From: an uncultured SAR86 cluster bacterium
GTDB lineage: Bacteria; Pseudomonadota; Gammaproteobacteria; Magnimaribacterales; Magnimaribacteraceae
Assembly (NCBI GenBank): GCA_902532675.1
Contig: CACAIY010000001.1
Span: 62,001 to 126,000 of the forward strand
DNA: 64,000 bases
Direction of reading: 5' to 3'
Below the pieces are notes generated by a model, which did not search any database, had not been told where the DNA came from, and saw only the letters and a list, made by a program, of their open reading frames with translations. Positions 33,005 to 44,014 of this stretch are shown here, piece by piece. Each line of letters begins with the position of its first letter. The first letter of the stretch is position 1. The position numbers were made by a program, and so were the translations under genes.

Positions 33005-33562
33005 ATGTTAAAAGAGATACTAGAAGATACTCAAATAGGCATGGAAAAGAGTCTTGGTGCTCTTGATGTTGCTTTTAAGAAGATTAGGACCGGTCGAGCT
33101 ACACCATCACTTCTTGACAGCATAAAGGTAAATTATTACGACAAACTAACTCCTCTTGCTCAAGTAGCAAGTATTTCTATAGAAGATGCTAAGACTTTGG
33201 CTATAGCCCCTTGGGAAAAGGGAATAGTACAAGAGATTGAGAAAGCAATTTCAGAATCAGAATTAGGACTAAATCCTGCAACTTCAGGTGAAACTATTAG
33301 AGTAATTCTGCCTGACTTAACAGAAGAGACCAGAAGAGATTTTATAAAAAAGGCTAAAGCTGAAGCGGAAAATGCAAAAATCTCTATTAGAAATGTTCGA
33401 AGAGATGGAAACTCGCAACTTAAAGATTTCTTAAAGGAAAAAGAGATCTCTGAAGATGAAGAAAGACAAGGAGAAGAAGAAATACAAAAATTAACAGACC
33501 TTTTTGTAGAAAAAGTAGACGCAGCACTGGAAGCTAAAGAAAAAGACTTACTAGATTTCTAA
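33005..33562 (+). CDS. frr: Ribosome recycling factor
   Basis: MEKSLGALDVAFKKIRTGRATPSLLDSIKVNYYDKLTPLAQVASI. Confidence 0.96.
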   Translation: MLKEILEDTQIGMEKSLGALDVAFKKIRTGRATPSLLDSIKVNYYDKLTPLAQVASISIEDAKTLAIAPWEKGIVQEIEKAISESELGLNPATSGETIRVILPDLTEETRRDFIKKAKAEAENAKISIRNVRRDGNSQLKDFLKEKEISEDEERQGEEEIQKLTDLFVEKVDAALEAKEKDLLDF

Positions 33563-33570
33563 ACCTTTTT

Positions 33571-34293
33571 ATGGAAGGCAAAAGTCCCGATACTATTCCA
33601 AATCACGTAGCCATTATTATGGATGGCAATAATCGATGGGCATCTGAAAAGAATTTACCTGGTGTAGCTGGTCATCGAAAAGGTGTTGAAAGAGCTAGAG
33701 AGGCGGTTGAATTTGCTGTTAAGAAAGGGATATCAACTTTAACTATATTCGCTTTTAGCAGTGAAAATTGGGGAAGGTCTAATGAAGAGGTAAATCTTTT
33801 AATGCAACTTCTTAATACAGCGTTAAAAGAACAAGTTCCTAATCTTATAGAAAACTCAGTACAATTAAATTTTATAGGAGATTTAACACAGTTTGATAGT
33901 GATTTACTTAATGAAATGAAGAAATCTGAAGATCTAACCGTTTGCAATGAGAAAGAAAAGAAATTAGACCTAGTTGTTGCAGCAAGTTATGGAGGAAGAT
34001 GGGATATTATTAATGCATTTAATAGTCTAAAGAAATCAAACAAAGATAAAATTTCAGAAGAAGACCTCACATCTTTATTGTCTACTTCTAAATTCAGAGA
34101 CCCTGATTTATGCATTAGAACTGGTAAAGAGAAAAGAATTAGCAATTTTTTACTATGGCAATTGGCTTACACTGAACTTTATTTTCCTGATCTTTTATGG
34201 CCTGACTTTGATGATGACGAATTTGAGAAAGCCCTTTTAGAATATTCAACTAGAACTAGAAGATTTGGTGATAAATCCAATTTTTCTTTATAA
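33571..34293 (+). CDS. uppS: Isoprenyl transferase / undecaprenyl diphosphate synthase
   Basis: HVAIIMDGNNRWASEKNLPGVAGHRKGVERAREAVEFA; LCIRTGKEKRISNFLLWQLAYTELYF. Confidence 0.96.
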   Translation: MEGKSPDTIPNHVAIIMDGNNRWASEKNLPGVAGHRKGVERAREAVEFAVKKGISTLTIFAFSSENWGRSNEEVNLLMQLLNTALKEQVPNLIENSVQLNFIGDLTQFDSDLLNEMKKSEDLTVCNEKEKKLDLVVAASYGGRWDIINAFNSLKKSNKDKISEEDLTSLLSTSKFRDPDLCIRTGKEKRISNFLLWQLAYTELYFPDLLWPDFDDDEFEKALLEYSTRTRRFGDKSNFSL

Positions 34294-34294
34294 A

Positions 34295-35116
34295 ATGCTT
34301 AAACAGAGGCTTATTAGTGCACTAATTCTTTCTATAGGAATAGTTTCTGCGCTCTTTTTACTGCCTAGCAATTATTTAATTATCTTTATACTTCTTTTAA
34401 CATGCGTCTCTTTATTAGAATTTTTAGCACTTAGGTTTTCAACACTGACAACTATTTTATTTGTTTGTTTTAGCTTAGCTTTATTTTATTTCTCTTCTTT
34501 TCCAGGTTTAAATAAGATTTTTATTGGTTTTAGCGTCTTTACTTATTTAGTATTATTTTTTCTTATTATTAGCTTCCCAGTCAGTAAGCCTTTTTTGCAA
34601 AGAAACTTTATTTGGCTGACTTCAGGAGTAGCAATCCATCTAGGTTTTTTTGCGTCTTTATATTTCTTAATCTCTCAAGATGAATTAGTTCTCAAGCATT
34701 TTGGTATGGATATTACAAATAGAACGACTCTGTTAATCATTGTTTTAATAAGTGTAATGATGGATTCTTTTGCCTTTTTTGGCGGGAAAAGATTTGGTAA
34801 ATCTAAACTTTTACAGAATGTAAGCCCAAATAAGACAACAGAAGGGTTCTTAATTGCCATGACCCTTACTCCTATTATTATTCTAGTAACAACATCCACT
34901 CTGGTAGAGAAGAACTTCTATCAATTTATTATCTTAATATTGATTTCTTCTTTTGTTTCCGTAATTGGTGACGCTGTAATTAGCTTATTTAAAAGAGTTG
35001 TAGAGGTAAAGGACACTTCAAATTTGATTCCAGGTCATGGAGGTTTGTTAGACAGAATCGATAGTCATCTAGCCACCATTCCAATTTTTATATTCACATT
35101 ACTCATATTAAGTTAA
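34295..35116 (+). CDS. cdsA: Phosphatidate cytidylyltransferase (start corrected from 34265)
   Basis: Multi-TM protein with SPNKTTEGF and GDAVISLFKRVVEVKDTSNLIPGHGGLLDRIDS signature. Confidence 0.95.
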   Translation: MLKQRLISALILSIGIVSALFLLPSNYLIIFILLLTCVSLLEFLALRFSTLTTILFVCFSLALFYFSSFPGLNKIFIGFSVFTYLVLFFLIISFPVSKPFLQRNFIWLTSGVAIHLGFFASLYFLISQDELVLKHFGMDITNRTTLLIIVLISVMMDSFAFFGGKRFGKSKLLQNVSPNKTTEGFLIAMTLTPIIILVTTSTLVEKNFYQFIILILISSFVSVIGDAVISLFKRVVEVKDTSNLIPGHGGLLDRIDSHLATIPIFIFTLLILS

Positions 35117-35118
35117 TT

Positions 35119-36273
35119 ATGAATATAGCTATCCTAGGATCTACAGGCTCTATTGGACATTCAACATTAGAAGTAATACGTAAGAATAAAAAGGACTTTT
35201 CAATCAATTTGCTAACAGCTAAGACAAATCACAAATTACTTATAGAGCAATGTGAAGAATTTAATCCAGAATTTGTTTATCTTGAAGATGAGCAAGCTAG
35301 AAAGGTTTTTGAAGGGAATCTTTTAGATAAAAAATTACAAACTTGCGTTATTCAATCCTTAAAGGAATTTGAAGAAATTATAGGTTGTAATGAAACTGAC
35401 GTGGTTGTAGCTGGTATGGTAGGTATAGCAGGATTAATGCCAGTGCACTTTGCAATCCAAAAAGGAAAAAAAGTCTTGTTAGCTAACAAAGAATCTTATG
35501 TTGTTGCCGGAGAGTACCTCAACAATTTATGTAAAGAAACAGGGGCGACTATCTTCCCCATAGATAGTGAACATAGTGCTATACATCAATGTTTAAATAA
35601 TGAAGCAAACAAATCTGGAGTGTCTAGAATTATTTTGACAGGGTCTGGGGGTCCTTTCTTAAATAAAGACATAGAAGAGTTTTCTTCCATAACTCCAGAA
35701 CAAGCCATAAATCATCCAGTTTGGAATATGGGAAAGAAGATCTCTGTAGACTCATCTACTTTGATGAATAAGGGTTTAGAGGTTATAGAAGCAAGATGGT
35801 TATTTGATTTTGAAAATATAGAAATATTGATTCACCCCGAAGGCATCATTCACTCTTTAGTTGAGTTCAAAGATAATTCCGTGTTGGCTCAATTATCAAA
35901 TCCTGACATGAAAATACCTATAGCTTATGGCTTGGGTTACCCTAATAGGATAAATTCTGGTTCGAATAAATTAAAACTACATGAGATAAAGTCTTTGCAT
36001 TTCCAGGAACCTGATTTGAATAAATTCCCTTGCTTAAAATTAGCAATAGATCTTTTGCCTGTAGGTGGAACTAGCTTTTCTATTCTAAATGCTACAAATG
36101 AAGAATGTGTGGCAGCGTTCTTAGATGGTCGGATAAGTTACATTCAAATTTATGAAATAATCTCTAAAGTTTTGGATAGAATTGAAATAAAAACTGTCCA
36201 ATCTTTGCAAGATATATATGAATCAGATAAAGCATCTCGATTAGAGGCTTCTTCTATAATAAATAACTTATAA
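35119..36273 (+). CDS. dxr: 1-deoxy-D-xylulose 5-phosphate reductoisomerase
   Basis: NIAILGSTGSIGHSTLEVI; LANKESYVVAG; IDSEHSAIHQC. Confidence 0.97.
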   Translation: MNIAILGSTGSIGHSTLEVIRKNKKDFSINLLTAKTNHKLLIEQCEEFNPEFVYLEDEQARKVFEGNLLDKKLQTCVIQSLKEFEEIIGCNETDVVVAGMVGIAGLMPVHFAIQKGKKVLLANKESYVVAGEYLNNLCKETGATIFPIDSEHSAIHQCLNNEANKSGVSRIILTGSGGPFLNKDIEEFSSITPEQAINHPVWNMGKKISVDSSTLMNKGLEVIEARWLFDFENIEILIHPEGIIHSLVEFKDNSVLAQLSNPDMKIPIAYGLGYPNRINSGSNKLKLHEIKSLHFQEPDLNKFPCLKLAIDLLPVGGTSFSILNATNEECVAAFLDGRISYIQIYEIISKVLDRIEIKTVQSLQDIYESDKASRLEASSIINNL

Positions 36274-37638
36274 ATGGATGTACTAATTACCATAATTTCT
36301 TTTATAGCTCTTATAAGCCTAATTGTTGGCATACATGAGTTGGGTCACTTTTCAGTTGCAAGATACTTCGATATACACGTACTGAAATTTAAGATTGGAT
36401 TTGGCAAGGAACTATATTCTTTTGAAGATAAGAATGAATGCAAATATTCTGTGGGGATATTACCCTTAGGAGGATATGTTCAAATGTTAGGCGAAAACGT
36501 TATAACAGAGGAACAGGACGGTTCTAAGTTAATTAATAAAAAATCTTATCTTGATGCAACTCTAAACGAAAGGGCAGCTGTTACTGCGGCCGGACCAGTT
36601 GCTAATTTTCTTTTGGCAATAGTAATTTATTTCATAATTTCCTTAATAGGCACCACACATTTAGGTTCCTATGTGGGGGGAGTTCAGCAAGGAAGCCTAG
36701 CAGAACAAGCCGAATTAGGTTTTAAAGATAAGATAATTAGTATAGATGAAATAAAATTAGATACTTTTAATGAAATTAATATCATTTTATCTAAGAGAAT
36801 TGGAGATACGGGTTCAATAGATATAGGCTTCATAGAGGAAGGCTCAAATTTCATCTCTTATTCAAATGTAGACGTAACCGAATGGTTATCAGCGTCTGAT
36901 CAAAGTAACCCTGCTAAGTCATTTGGAATAGATCCTCTTGTACCACCTGTTATTGGAGGATTGTTAGAGGATGGTCCTGCAAGTAGAGCAGGTCTAAAGG
37001 TTGGAGATATAATTCATTCAGTTAAAGACACACCTATTCAGTCTTGGATAGAATTATCTGAGATACTTAGCAATATTCCTAATGAGACAGTTTTAATAAG
37101 TGTGCTTAGAGGCAATAATACCTTCTCATATTCTTTGAAAACTGATAGCTTTGACCAGAATGGTTTAAAAAAAGGAAGGATTGGGATTTTTGCTTCTAAT
37201 GACTTAGATCAATGGCCTCAAGAAATAGTTGTCAAGAAGCAAGAGAATTTAGTTAACGCTTTTCTTTCTGGATTTACAGAAACTTATAAATTTACCAATT
37301 TGATCATAGTATCTATTGGAAAAATGATAACTGGCTCTGTTTCTGCAGAAAACATTGGAGGGCCTATTCAAATATCGGTTTTAGCTGGATCAGCTGCTAA
37401 AGCTGGACTCTTATCTTTTTTATCGATGATTGCGATATTAAGTATTAATCTAGGTCTTATAAATTTATTCCCAATTCCTGTCTTAGATGGGGGACAATTG
37501 CTCATGATTGCGATAGAAAAGGTTAAAGGGTCACCTATTTCAGATAACTTTCTTGAGTATTCTTTAAGAATTGGTGTTTTATTGGTTGCAAGTTTAATGA
37601 TCTTTGCATTTGTTAATGACATAGTAAGGCTAATTTAA
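36274..37638 (+). CDS. rseP: RIP metalloprotease RseP (site-2 protease, two PDZ)
   Basis: HELGHFSVAR zinc motif, FGKELYSF, C-terminal NLFPIPVLDGGQLL. Confidence 0.95.
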   Translation: MDVLITIISFIALISLIVGIHELGHFSVARYFDIHVLKFKIGFGKELYSFEDKNECKYSVGILPLGGYVQMLGENVITEEQDGSKLINKKSYLDATLNERAAVTAAGPVANFLLAIVIYFIISLIGTTHLGSYVGGVQQGSLAEQAELGFKDKIISIDEIKLDTFNEINIILSKRIGDTGSIDIGFIEEGSNFISYSNVDVTEWLSASDQSNPAKSFGIDPLVPPVIGGLLEDGPASRAGLKVGDIIHSVKDTPIQSWIELSEILSNIPNETVLISVLRGNNTFSYSLKTDSFDQNGLKKGRIGIFASNDLDQWPQEIVVKKQENLVNAFLSGFTETYKFTNLIIVSIGKMITGSVSAENIGGPIQISVLAGSAAKAGLLSFLSMIAILSINLGLINLFPIPVLDGGQLLMIAIEKVKGSPISDNFLEYSLRIGVLLVASLMIFAFVNDIVRLI

Positions 37639-40049
37639 TGTTAAAAATTAGAATGAAATATTACTCAGTAATTTTTGCTTTAATAACTGTATTTCCTTTT
37701 TCTGTTTATTCTGAAGAGGAATGGGTTGTGAGCGATATTAGGATAAGTGGTTTACAAAGAGTTTCTGCTGGTAGTATCTTTAATGTAATGCCAATTGCCG
37801 TAGGTGACACGGTCGATACATTTGAACTTCAAGATACAGCGAAAACAATATTTAAAACCGGCCAATTCGACGATATAGAGATTGGAAGAGAAGGAAATAC
37901 ACTAATTATTAGCATTGTTGAGAGGCCATCTATAGCTTCTATAGAGCTAGATGGTAATAAGGCGCTTAAAACTGAAGACCTTCTCAAAGGCCTTAATGAC
38001 GCTGGTTTGTCTGAAGGCCAAGTTTATAAAAGATCTATAGTAAATAGCCTAGCTTTAGAAATACAAAGACAATATGTTGCCCAAGGAAGATACGGTGCAA
38101 AAGTAGATGTTTTGGCTGAACCAGAACCAAGAAATAGGGTTTCTTTAGATATTGAGATAGATGAAGGAGAGGTAGCTGAAATTAAAAATATAAATTTAGT
38201 GGGAAATTCCTCTTTTGAAGACGAAGAGATTCTGAAGGGTTTTGAGTTGAAGACGGGCGGTTGGTTTTCCTTTTTTACAAATGATAATAGGTATTCAAGA
38301 GAAAAGTTAAAAGGCGATATAGAGTCTCTTGAATCTTATTATAAAAATAGGGGCTACGTTGAATTTAAGCTTGATAGTTCTCAAGTTAGTGTTACTCCTG
38401 ATAAGACTTCAGTATTTATAACTTTGAATGTAAATGAAGGTTCAACCTACAAAGTTAATGATGTAAAGATAGTAGGCGACCTGCCTGTAGACGAACAATT
38501 GTTAAATTCTTTAATATTAATAAAAAGTGGGGAGATATTTAACCAATATCTTATAACTGAGACTGAAGAACTCTTTAAAAATATATTAGGCAATGAAGGA
38601 TATAGTTTTGCTGAGATAAGAGGAGTGCCTGATGTAAATAAAGAAACTGGTGATGTGGATTTAACTTTTTATGTGGATCCTCAACAAAGAACTTATGTAA
38701 GAAGAATTGTTTTTAAAGGAAATAAAAGAACTCATGATGTTGTTCTTAGAAGAGAGATGAGACAAATGGAAGGAGCTTGGGCTTCAAACAATTTAATTGA
38801 AAATTCTAAACTTAGGCTTGAAAGGCTGGGTTATTTTAAAGAAGTTGAATCAGAAACAATACCTGTTCCAGGGACAAATGACCTAATAGACGTAGAATTT
38901 ACCGTAGAAGAAGAATATTCAGGTTCTATTGGTGGTAGTCTTGGCTATGGAGCTTATGGTTTAGTATTAGGACTAAATTACAATGAAAATAATGCTTTTG
39001 GGACAGGTAAAGCAATCGGAGTGGGAATTAATGATAGTACTTGGCAGAGGAGTTATTCTTTTAATTATGGAGAACCTTACTTCACGATAGATGGAGTTAG
39101 TAGAGGTTATAGTGCTTATTTTAGAGAATCTGATTATGGACAATTTAATATAGCTAGTTACACTTCTGACTCTTTTGGTGCCGGTATACAGTTTGGACTT
39201 CCTATTAGTGATATTGAAAGAATAGGGCTCAATCTTAATTACGACAATACAAGCATAGATGCAGGTTCTACACCAGCTTCTCAAATTCTTGATTTTACTC
39301 AATCTGAAGGAACTAAATTTGAAGTGCTTAAAACACAAATCGTATGGTCAAAAGTTACTCTAAATAGAGGATTATTTCCCACAGCAGGCCAGTCACAATC
39401 CTTTGCCTTGCAGATAGCCATTCCAGGAAGCTCTTTAACTTATACAAAAGCTACTTACAGACATAAATACTTCAAACCAATTATGGGCGGTAGGTTTGTC
39501 TTAGGTTTTAGAGGTGAAATAGGTGCACTGGAAGCTTATGGAGACACAGAGGTAGCACCGTTTTTTGAACATTTTTATTCTGGAGGTATTAGCTCAGTAA
39601 GAGGTTTCAAACAAAATACTCTAGGACCTAGAGCAATTCCTTCACCTTACTTTATAGATAACGAAGGAAACCAAATCTTAGATGAAGAAGGAAATCCCAT
39701 AGCCAATCCTTACGCATATTATAATGATGATCGGTCTATAGGCGGTGCTTACCTTATTGAAGGAGGATTTGATTTTATATTCCCATTGCCTTTTGTAGAA
39801 GACCAAAGGTCTATGAGAAGTTCATTCTTTGTAGATATAGGTAATGTTTTTTCTAAAGATTGTGGAGACACTCAGATAAATATTAACTGCAGCGAGCTAG
39901 ATTTAGGTGAACTTAGGTATTCTTATGGAGTTGGAGTTACTTGGATAACTCAATTAGGCCCTATGTCTTTAGCTCTATCTTCTCCAACAAACCAAGGACC
40001 TCTAGATGAGACAGAAAACTTTCAATTTGAGATAGGAACCCAGTTTTAA
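37638..40049 (+). CDS. bamA: Outer membrane protein assembly factor BamA
   Basis: POTRA repeats and C-terminal barrel ending in FQFEIGTQF; VRGF motif (SVRGFKQNTLGPR). Confidence 0.96.
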   Translation: MLKIRMKYYSVIFALITVFPFSVYSEEEWVVSDIRISGLQRVSAGSIFNVMPIAVGDTVDTFELQDTAKTIFKTGQFDDIEIGREGNTLIISIVERPSIASIELDGNKALKTEDLLKGLNDAGLSEGQVYKRSIVNSLALEIQRQYVAQGRYGAKVDVLAEPEPRNRVSLDIEIDEGEVAEIKNINLVGNSSFEDEEILKGFELKTGGWFSFFTNDNRYSREKLKGDIESLESYYKNRGYVEFKLDSSQVSVTPDKTSVFITLNVNEGSTYKVNDVKIVGDLPVDEQLLNSLILIKSGEIFNQYLITETEELFKNILGNEGYSFAEIRGVPDVNKETGDVDLTFYVDPQQRTYVRRIVFKGNKRTHDVVLRREMRQMEGAWASNNLIENSKLRLERLGYFKEVESETIPVPGTNDLIDVEFTVEEEYSGSIGGSLGYGAYGLVLGLNYNENNAFGTGKAIGVGINDSTWQRSYSFNYGEPYFTIDGVSRGYSAYFRESDYGQFNIASYTSDSFGAGIQFGLPISDIERIGLNLNYDNTSIDAGSTPASQILDFTQSEGTKFEVLKTQIVWSKVTLNRGLFPTAGQSQSFALQIAIPGSSLTYTKATYRHKYFKPIMGGRFVLGFRGEIGALEAYGDTEVAPFFEHFYSGGISSVRGFKQNTLGPRAIPSPYFIDNEGNQILDEEGNPIANPYAYYNDDRSIGGAYLIEGGFDFIFPLPFVEDQRSMRSSFFVDIGNVFSKDCGDTQININCSELDLGELRYSYGVGVTWITQLGPMSLALSSPTNQGPLDETENFQFEIGTQF

Positions 40050-40122
40050 TTACTCTTAATGCTACTAAATTTGCTCACAAAAATGTAAACTTCACGAATT
40101 GGATATTAATTTAGGAAAGAAT

Positions 40123-40656
40123 ATGAAATTTATTAAACACACTTTATTAACTTTATCAGCATTTTTATTACTATCTTTGCCTCTATCTGCTGCAGACTTA
40201 AATATTGCGACGCTGGATCCGCAAGCGGCTTTATTTAGCACAAACGTAGCTAAACAAGAATTAGAAGAGCTTGAAAATTCTGATGAATGGAAAGAAGTAG
40301 TGGAAGAGTTGCAAGCTAAAGCAGCAGAAGCTAGAGATATCCAAGAAAAAGCTCAAAAAGACGGACCGACAATGTCTGATCAAGAAAAGCAAGAAGCTGC
40401 TCAAAAACTTCAGTCCTTGCAACAAGATCTTAACTTCTTGCAAGAAAAGACAAATCAATTCCGTAATCAGACTCTTCAACTTATTTCACAAGAACAAGCA
40501 GAAAAATTCCAAGTAATAGTTACTGAGCTTATTAGAAGTAAAGGCATCACGCTCTTAATTAATAGCGGTGGCCAACAGGGAACTTTATTGCACGCTGATC
40601 AGAGCTTTGATATAACTCAAGAGGTTATAGATGCAATGAATGAGAAGGAAGACTAA
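40123..40656 (+). CDS. skp: OmpH/Skp family periplasmic chaperone (start probably 40123 rather than 40099)
   Basis: Signal peptide MKFIKHTLLTLSAFLLLSLPLSAA followed by a coiled-coil-rich region; between bamA and lpxD. Confidence 0.88.
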   Translation: MKFIKHTLLTLSAFLLLSLPLSAADLNIATLDPQAALFSTNVAKQELEELENSDEWKEVVEELQAKAAEARDIQEKAQKDGPTMSDQEKQEAAQKLQSLQQDLNFLQEKTNQFRNQTLQLISQEQAEKFQVIVTELIRSKGITLLINSGGQQGTLLHADQSFDITQEVIDAMNEKED

Positions 40657-40662
40657 TTTTTT

Positions 40663-41670
40663 GTGTCTCTTGTTTCAGGAATCTCTTTAAAGGAATTAGC
40701 CCAAAAAATTGGAGCTGATCTTGAAGGTGATGCTGACAAAGAAGTAGTAGGTTTAAATACTTTAGATTCAGCTTCTAATAATGAGGTTTCTTTTATAGCG
40801 AGAAAGTCTTTTTTATCTTCTTTGCCCTTATCAAAAGCAGGAGCTTTAATTTGCTCTAATGACTTATCTGAAGGTTATTCAGGTAATAAGTTAATAGGTG
40901 AAGACCCTTATCTTTTATATGCAAGATGTACAAAAGTTTTTAAAGAATTAACAAATATAAGTCCTATTCTTGGTATTTCTAAATTTGTACAAGTAGGAAA
41001 CAATGTTTCTATATCAAAAAAATCTAGCGTGGCAAACTTCGTTGATATTTCCGACGGAGTGACTATAGAAGATGGTGTGGTAATTGGTTCTGGAGTAGCT
41101 ATAGGAGAAAACTCAGTTATAGGTTGTGGTTCGAAGATTTATCCTAATGTAACTATTTATGATTCAGTAGAGATAGGTAGTAATTGCATTATCCATAGTG
41201 GAACGGTGATAGGATCTGATGGATTAGGTTTTACTAAACATAAAGGGGAATGGTTAAAAATTGAACATTTAGGAAAGGTACTAATAGGAGATAATGTTGA
41301 GATAGGATCTAATACTTCTATTGATAGAGGTTCAGTTGGAGATACTCTTGTGGAAGATAATGTAAAAATAGATAACCTTGTTCATTTGGCTCACAATGTG
41401 AAGATTGGATCTGGTACTGCCATTGCTGCTAATAGCGCCGTTGCTGGAAGCTCTTCAATTGGTAAGAATTGCACTTTAGCTGGTTGTTGTGCTGTAGTTG
41501 ATAATATTGAAGTAGCTGACGAGGTGCATATAACTGCCAAGTCTCTAATTACTAAATCTATAAGAGAAAAAGGAGTTTACTCTTCAGGCACCCCGTTTAT
41601 GAAAAATGATGATTGGAAAAAGAATGCGGTGAGTTTTAAAAAACTTCATAAGCTTATAACTAATAAATAA
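40663..41670 (+). CDS. lpxD: UDP-3-O-(3-hydroxyacyl)glucosamine N-acyltransferase (GTG start)
   Basis: Hexapeptide repeat enzyme; [45 protein letters not shown]. Confidence 0.95.
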   Translation: MSLVSGISLKELAQKIGADLEGDADKEVVGLNTLDSASNNEVSFIARKSFLSSLPLSKAGALICSNDLSEGYSGNKLIGEDPYLLYARCTKVFKELTNISPILGISKFVQVGNNVSISKKSSVANFVDISDGVTIEDGVVIGSGVAIGENSVIGCGSKIYPNVTIYDSVEIGSNCIIHSGTVIGSDGLGFTKHKGEWLKIEHLGKVLIGDNVEIGSNTSIDRGSVGDTLVEDNVKIDNLVHLAHNVKIGSGTAIAANSAVAGSSSIGKNCTLAGCCAVVDNIEVADEVHITAKSLITKSIREKGVYSSGTPFMKNDDWKKNAVSFKKLHKLITNK

Positions 41671-41672
41671 AT

Positions 41673-42119
41673 ATGAAAGTAGATATAAAGATAGAAGAAA
41701 TTCAGGAATTTTTACCCCATAGATATCCTATGCTTTTAGTTGATAGGGTGATTGAGATGGAGTTAGGAGATAGCATAGTTGCCTATAAAAATATTACAAC
41801 CAATGAACCATATCTTATTGGTCATTTCCCAGGTAAACAAATTATGCCGGGAGTCCTCATTGTTGAAGCTATGGCTCAAGCTTCGGGTATATTAGGTTTT
41901 AAAACAATGGATAAGAAGCCTGAAGATGGTTCTATATATTATTTTGTAGGTGCAGATAATTTACGTTTTAAAAGACCTGCTGTGCCTGGAGATCAACTTA
42001 TCCTATCTTCCAGAGTAATTACTAACAAGAAAGGAATCTGGAAATTTGATTGTAAGGCGACCGTAGAAGAGGAATTGGTAGCAGAGGCCACTATACTATG
42101 TGCGGATAGACCAAAATAA
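41673..42119 (+). CDS. fabZ: 3-hydroxyacyl-[acyl-carrier-protein] dehydratase FabZ
   Basis: [42 protein letters not shown]. Confidence 0.97.
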   Translation: MKVDIKIEEIQEFLPHRYPMLLVDRVIEMELGDSIVAYKNITTNEPYLIGHFPGKQIMPGVLIVEAMAQASGILGFKTMDKKPEDGSIYYFVGADNLRFKRPAVPGDQLILSSRVITNKKGIWKFDCKATVEEELVAEATILCADRPK

Positions 42120-42122
42120 AGC

Positions 42123-42893
42123 ATGCATCACCCTTCAGCTATTATTGACCCTTCTGCTAAAATAGATGAATCGGTATATATAGGTCCTTTTTCTTTAATT
42201 GGACCTGATGTGACTATAGGAAAAGATACTAAGATTGAATCCCACGTTATCCTAAAAGGCCCCACAACTATTGGTGAAAGAAACCATATATTCCAATTTT
42301 CTACAGTAGGTGATGGAAGCCCTGATAAGAAATACAAGAATGAACCTACTCTACTAAAAATAGGGGATGATAATATAATTAGAGAAGGGGTTACTATTCA
42401 CAGAGGTACTGTTCAAGACCAAGGGGAGACTGTTATTGGTAACAGAAACCTAATAATGGCTTATTCTCACATAGCGCATGATTGTATTTTAGGAGATGAT
42501 ATTGTGCTTACTAATCAAGCAGCACTAGCAGGATCTGTAAAGGTAGGTGATGGTGCTATTTTAGGGGGGTACGCAATTGTTCATCAATTTTGTTCTATAG
42601 GTAGTAATAGTTTTTGTGCTATGGGAAGCTCAGTTAATAAGGATGTTCCAGCTTATGTAAAAGTAAGGGGAAATCCTGCTAAACCCTTTGGAATCAATAC
42701 CACAGGGATAAAGCGTTTAGGGTATTCTAAAGAAGTAATTGAATCTCTTCGATCTGCTTACAGATCAATTTATAGACAAAAGTTAACCGTAGAAGAAGCT
42801 CTATCTACATTATCTGATTTGAGAGCTAAACATGATGAAGTAAATATCTTCTTAACATCAATTGAAAAATCCACGAGAGGTATTTCTCGTTGA
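42123..42893 (+). CDS. lpxA: UDP-N-acetylglucosamine acyltransferase
   Basis: Hexapeptide repeats, HPSAIIDPSAKIDESVYIGPFSLIGPDVTIG; IREGVTIHRGT. Confidence 0.96.
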   Translation: MHHPSAIIDPSAKIDESVYIGPFSLIGPDVTIGKDTKIESHVILKGPTTIGERNHIFQFSTVGDGSPDKKYKNEPTLLKIGDDNIIREGVTIHRGTVQDQGETVIGNRNLIMAYSHIAHDCILGDDIVLTNQAALAGSVKVGDGAILGGYAIVHQFCSIGSNSFCAMGSSVNKDVPAYVKVRGNPAKPFGINTTGIKRLGYSKEVIESLRSAYRSIYRQKLTVEEALSTLSDLRAKHDEVNIFLTSIEKSTRGISR

Positions 42894-44014
42894 TGTCAGA
42901 TTCTTTAAATTCAAAAAAAATAAAAATAGCGATCGTTGCCGGTGAAAAATCTGGAGATGAGTTAGGAGGCCCTTTAATGGAATCCTTAAAAACGCATTTT
43001 CAAGATATTACCTTTATAGGGGTTGGAGGTGAGAAGATGCAGGTTCAAGGACTTCTTCCCTTATTCCCCATGGATAAAATATCTGTAATGGGAATTATTG
43101 AACCATTATTAAAATTGAAAGAATTGCTAACTTTAAGAAAGGATTTAAAAAACTTCTTTTTAAAAGAGAAGCCTGATATTTTTATTGGAATAGATTCCCC
43201 TGACTTTAATCTTCCTTTATCTAAATTCTTAAAGAAAGAATTGAGATTAAAGACAGTTCAATATGTTAGCCCCTCTGTTTGGGCCTGGAGGAAAGGAAGA
43301 ATTAAATCAATTGAAAAGTCGGTAGATAGTGTAATTACTTTATTTCCTTTTGAAGAAGGTGCTTACGAGAATTCAAATGTAAGAATCTGTTATGCAGGAC
43401 ACCCAATAGCTTATAGATTAAATCAAGATCAGGATGAACTGATTAAAAGAAAAGAGCTAAGAAGTGTAGCTTTACTTCCTGGTAGTAGAAAATCTGAGAT
43501 TTCTCTTCTGGCTGATGAAATGATTAAAGCAGCTAAAGAATTAAGAAGAAATGATGAATCTTATAAATTTTACATGCCTTTATCAGATAAAAAACATCTA
43601 GATCTAATCAAGGAACCTTTAGAAGATCTAGTTAAGGTTTCTTTTAACAATTCTCAAGAAGTCCTATCTAATTGTGAGATTGGAATCATCACTTCGGGCA
43701 CTGCGACATTGGAGGCTTCGTTATTAAGGACTCCATGTGTAACTCTTTATAAAACCGGTTGGTTGAGTTATAGATTAATTAAACCCTTGCTTCAAATAGA
43801 TCATTTTTCTTTACCTAATCTTTTAGCTGGCAAAGAACTTTTACCTGAATTACTTCAAGATGAAGTTAACGTAAAAAATATAATTAATGCTATAGAAAAG
43901 ATAAGCCTTAAAGGTTTGGATTATTACTACAAAGAGTTTCATGCTATCCATGAAAATTTAAAAGCCGGGAGTTCTGAAACTGCCGCTAAAGAAATATCAC
44001 ATTTAATAGATTGA
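42893..44014 (+). CDS. lpxB: Lipid-A-disaccharide synthase
   Basis: AGEKSGDELGGPLMESL; YVSPSVWAWRKGRIKSIEK; LPGSRKSEI. Confidence 0.95.
   Translation: MSDSLNSKKIKIAIVAGEKSGDELGGPLMESLKTHFQDITFIGVGGEKMQVQGLLPLFPMDKISVMGIIEPLLKLKELLTLRKDLKNFFLKEKPDIFIGIDSPDFNLPLSKFLKKELRLKTVQYVSPSVWAWRKGRIKSIEKSVDSVITLFPFEEGAYENSNVRICYAGHPIAYRLNQDQDELIKRKELRSVALLPGSRKSEISLLADEMIKAAKELRRNDESYKFYMPLSDKKHLDLIKEPLEDLVKVSFNNSQEVLSNCEIGIITSGTATLEASLLRTPCVTLYKTGWLSYRLIKPLLQIDHFSLPNLLAGKELLPELLQDEVNVKNIINAIEKISLKGLDYYYKEFHAIHENLKAGSSETAAKEISHLID

Noticed and set aside
38973-39338. 121-aa antisense ORF in bamA
   Set aside because: Longest shadow ORF here, but low-complexity Ser/Ile/Tyr composition and opposite the BamA barrel; no independent support.
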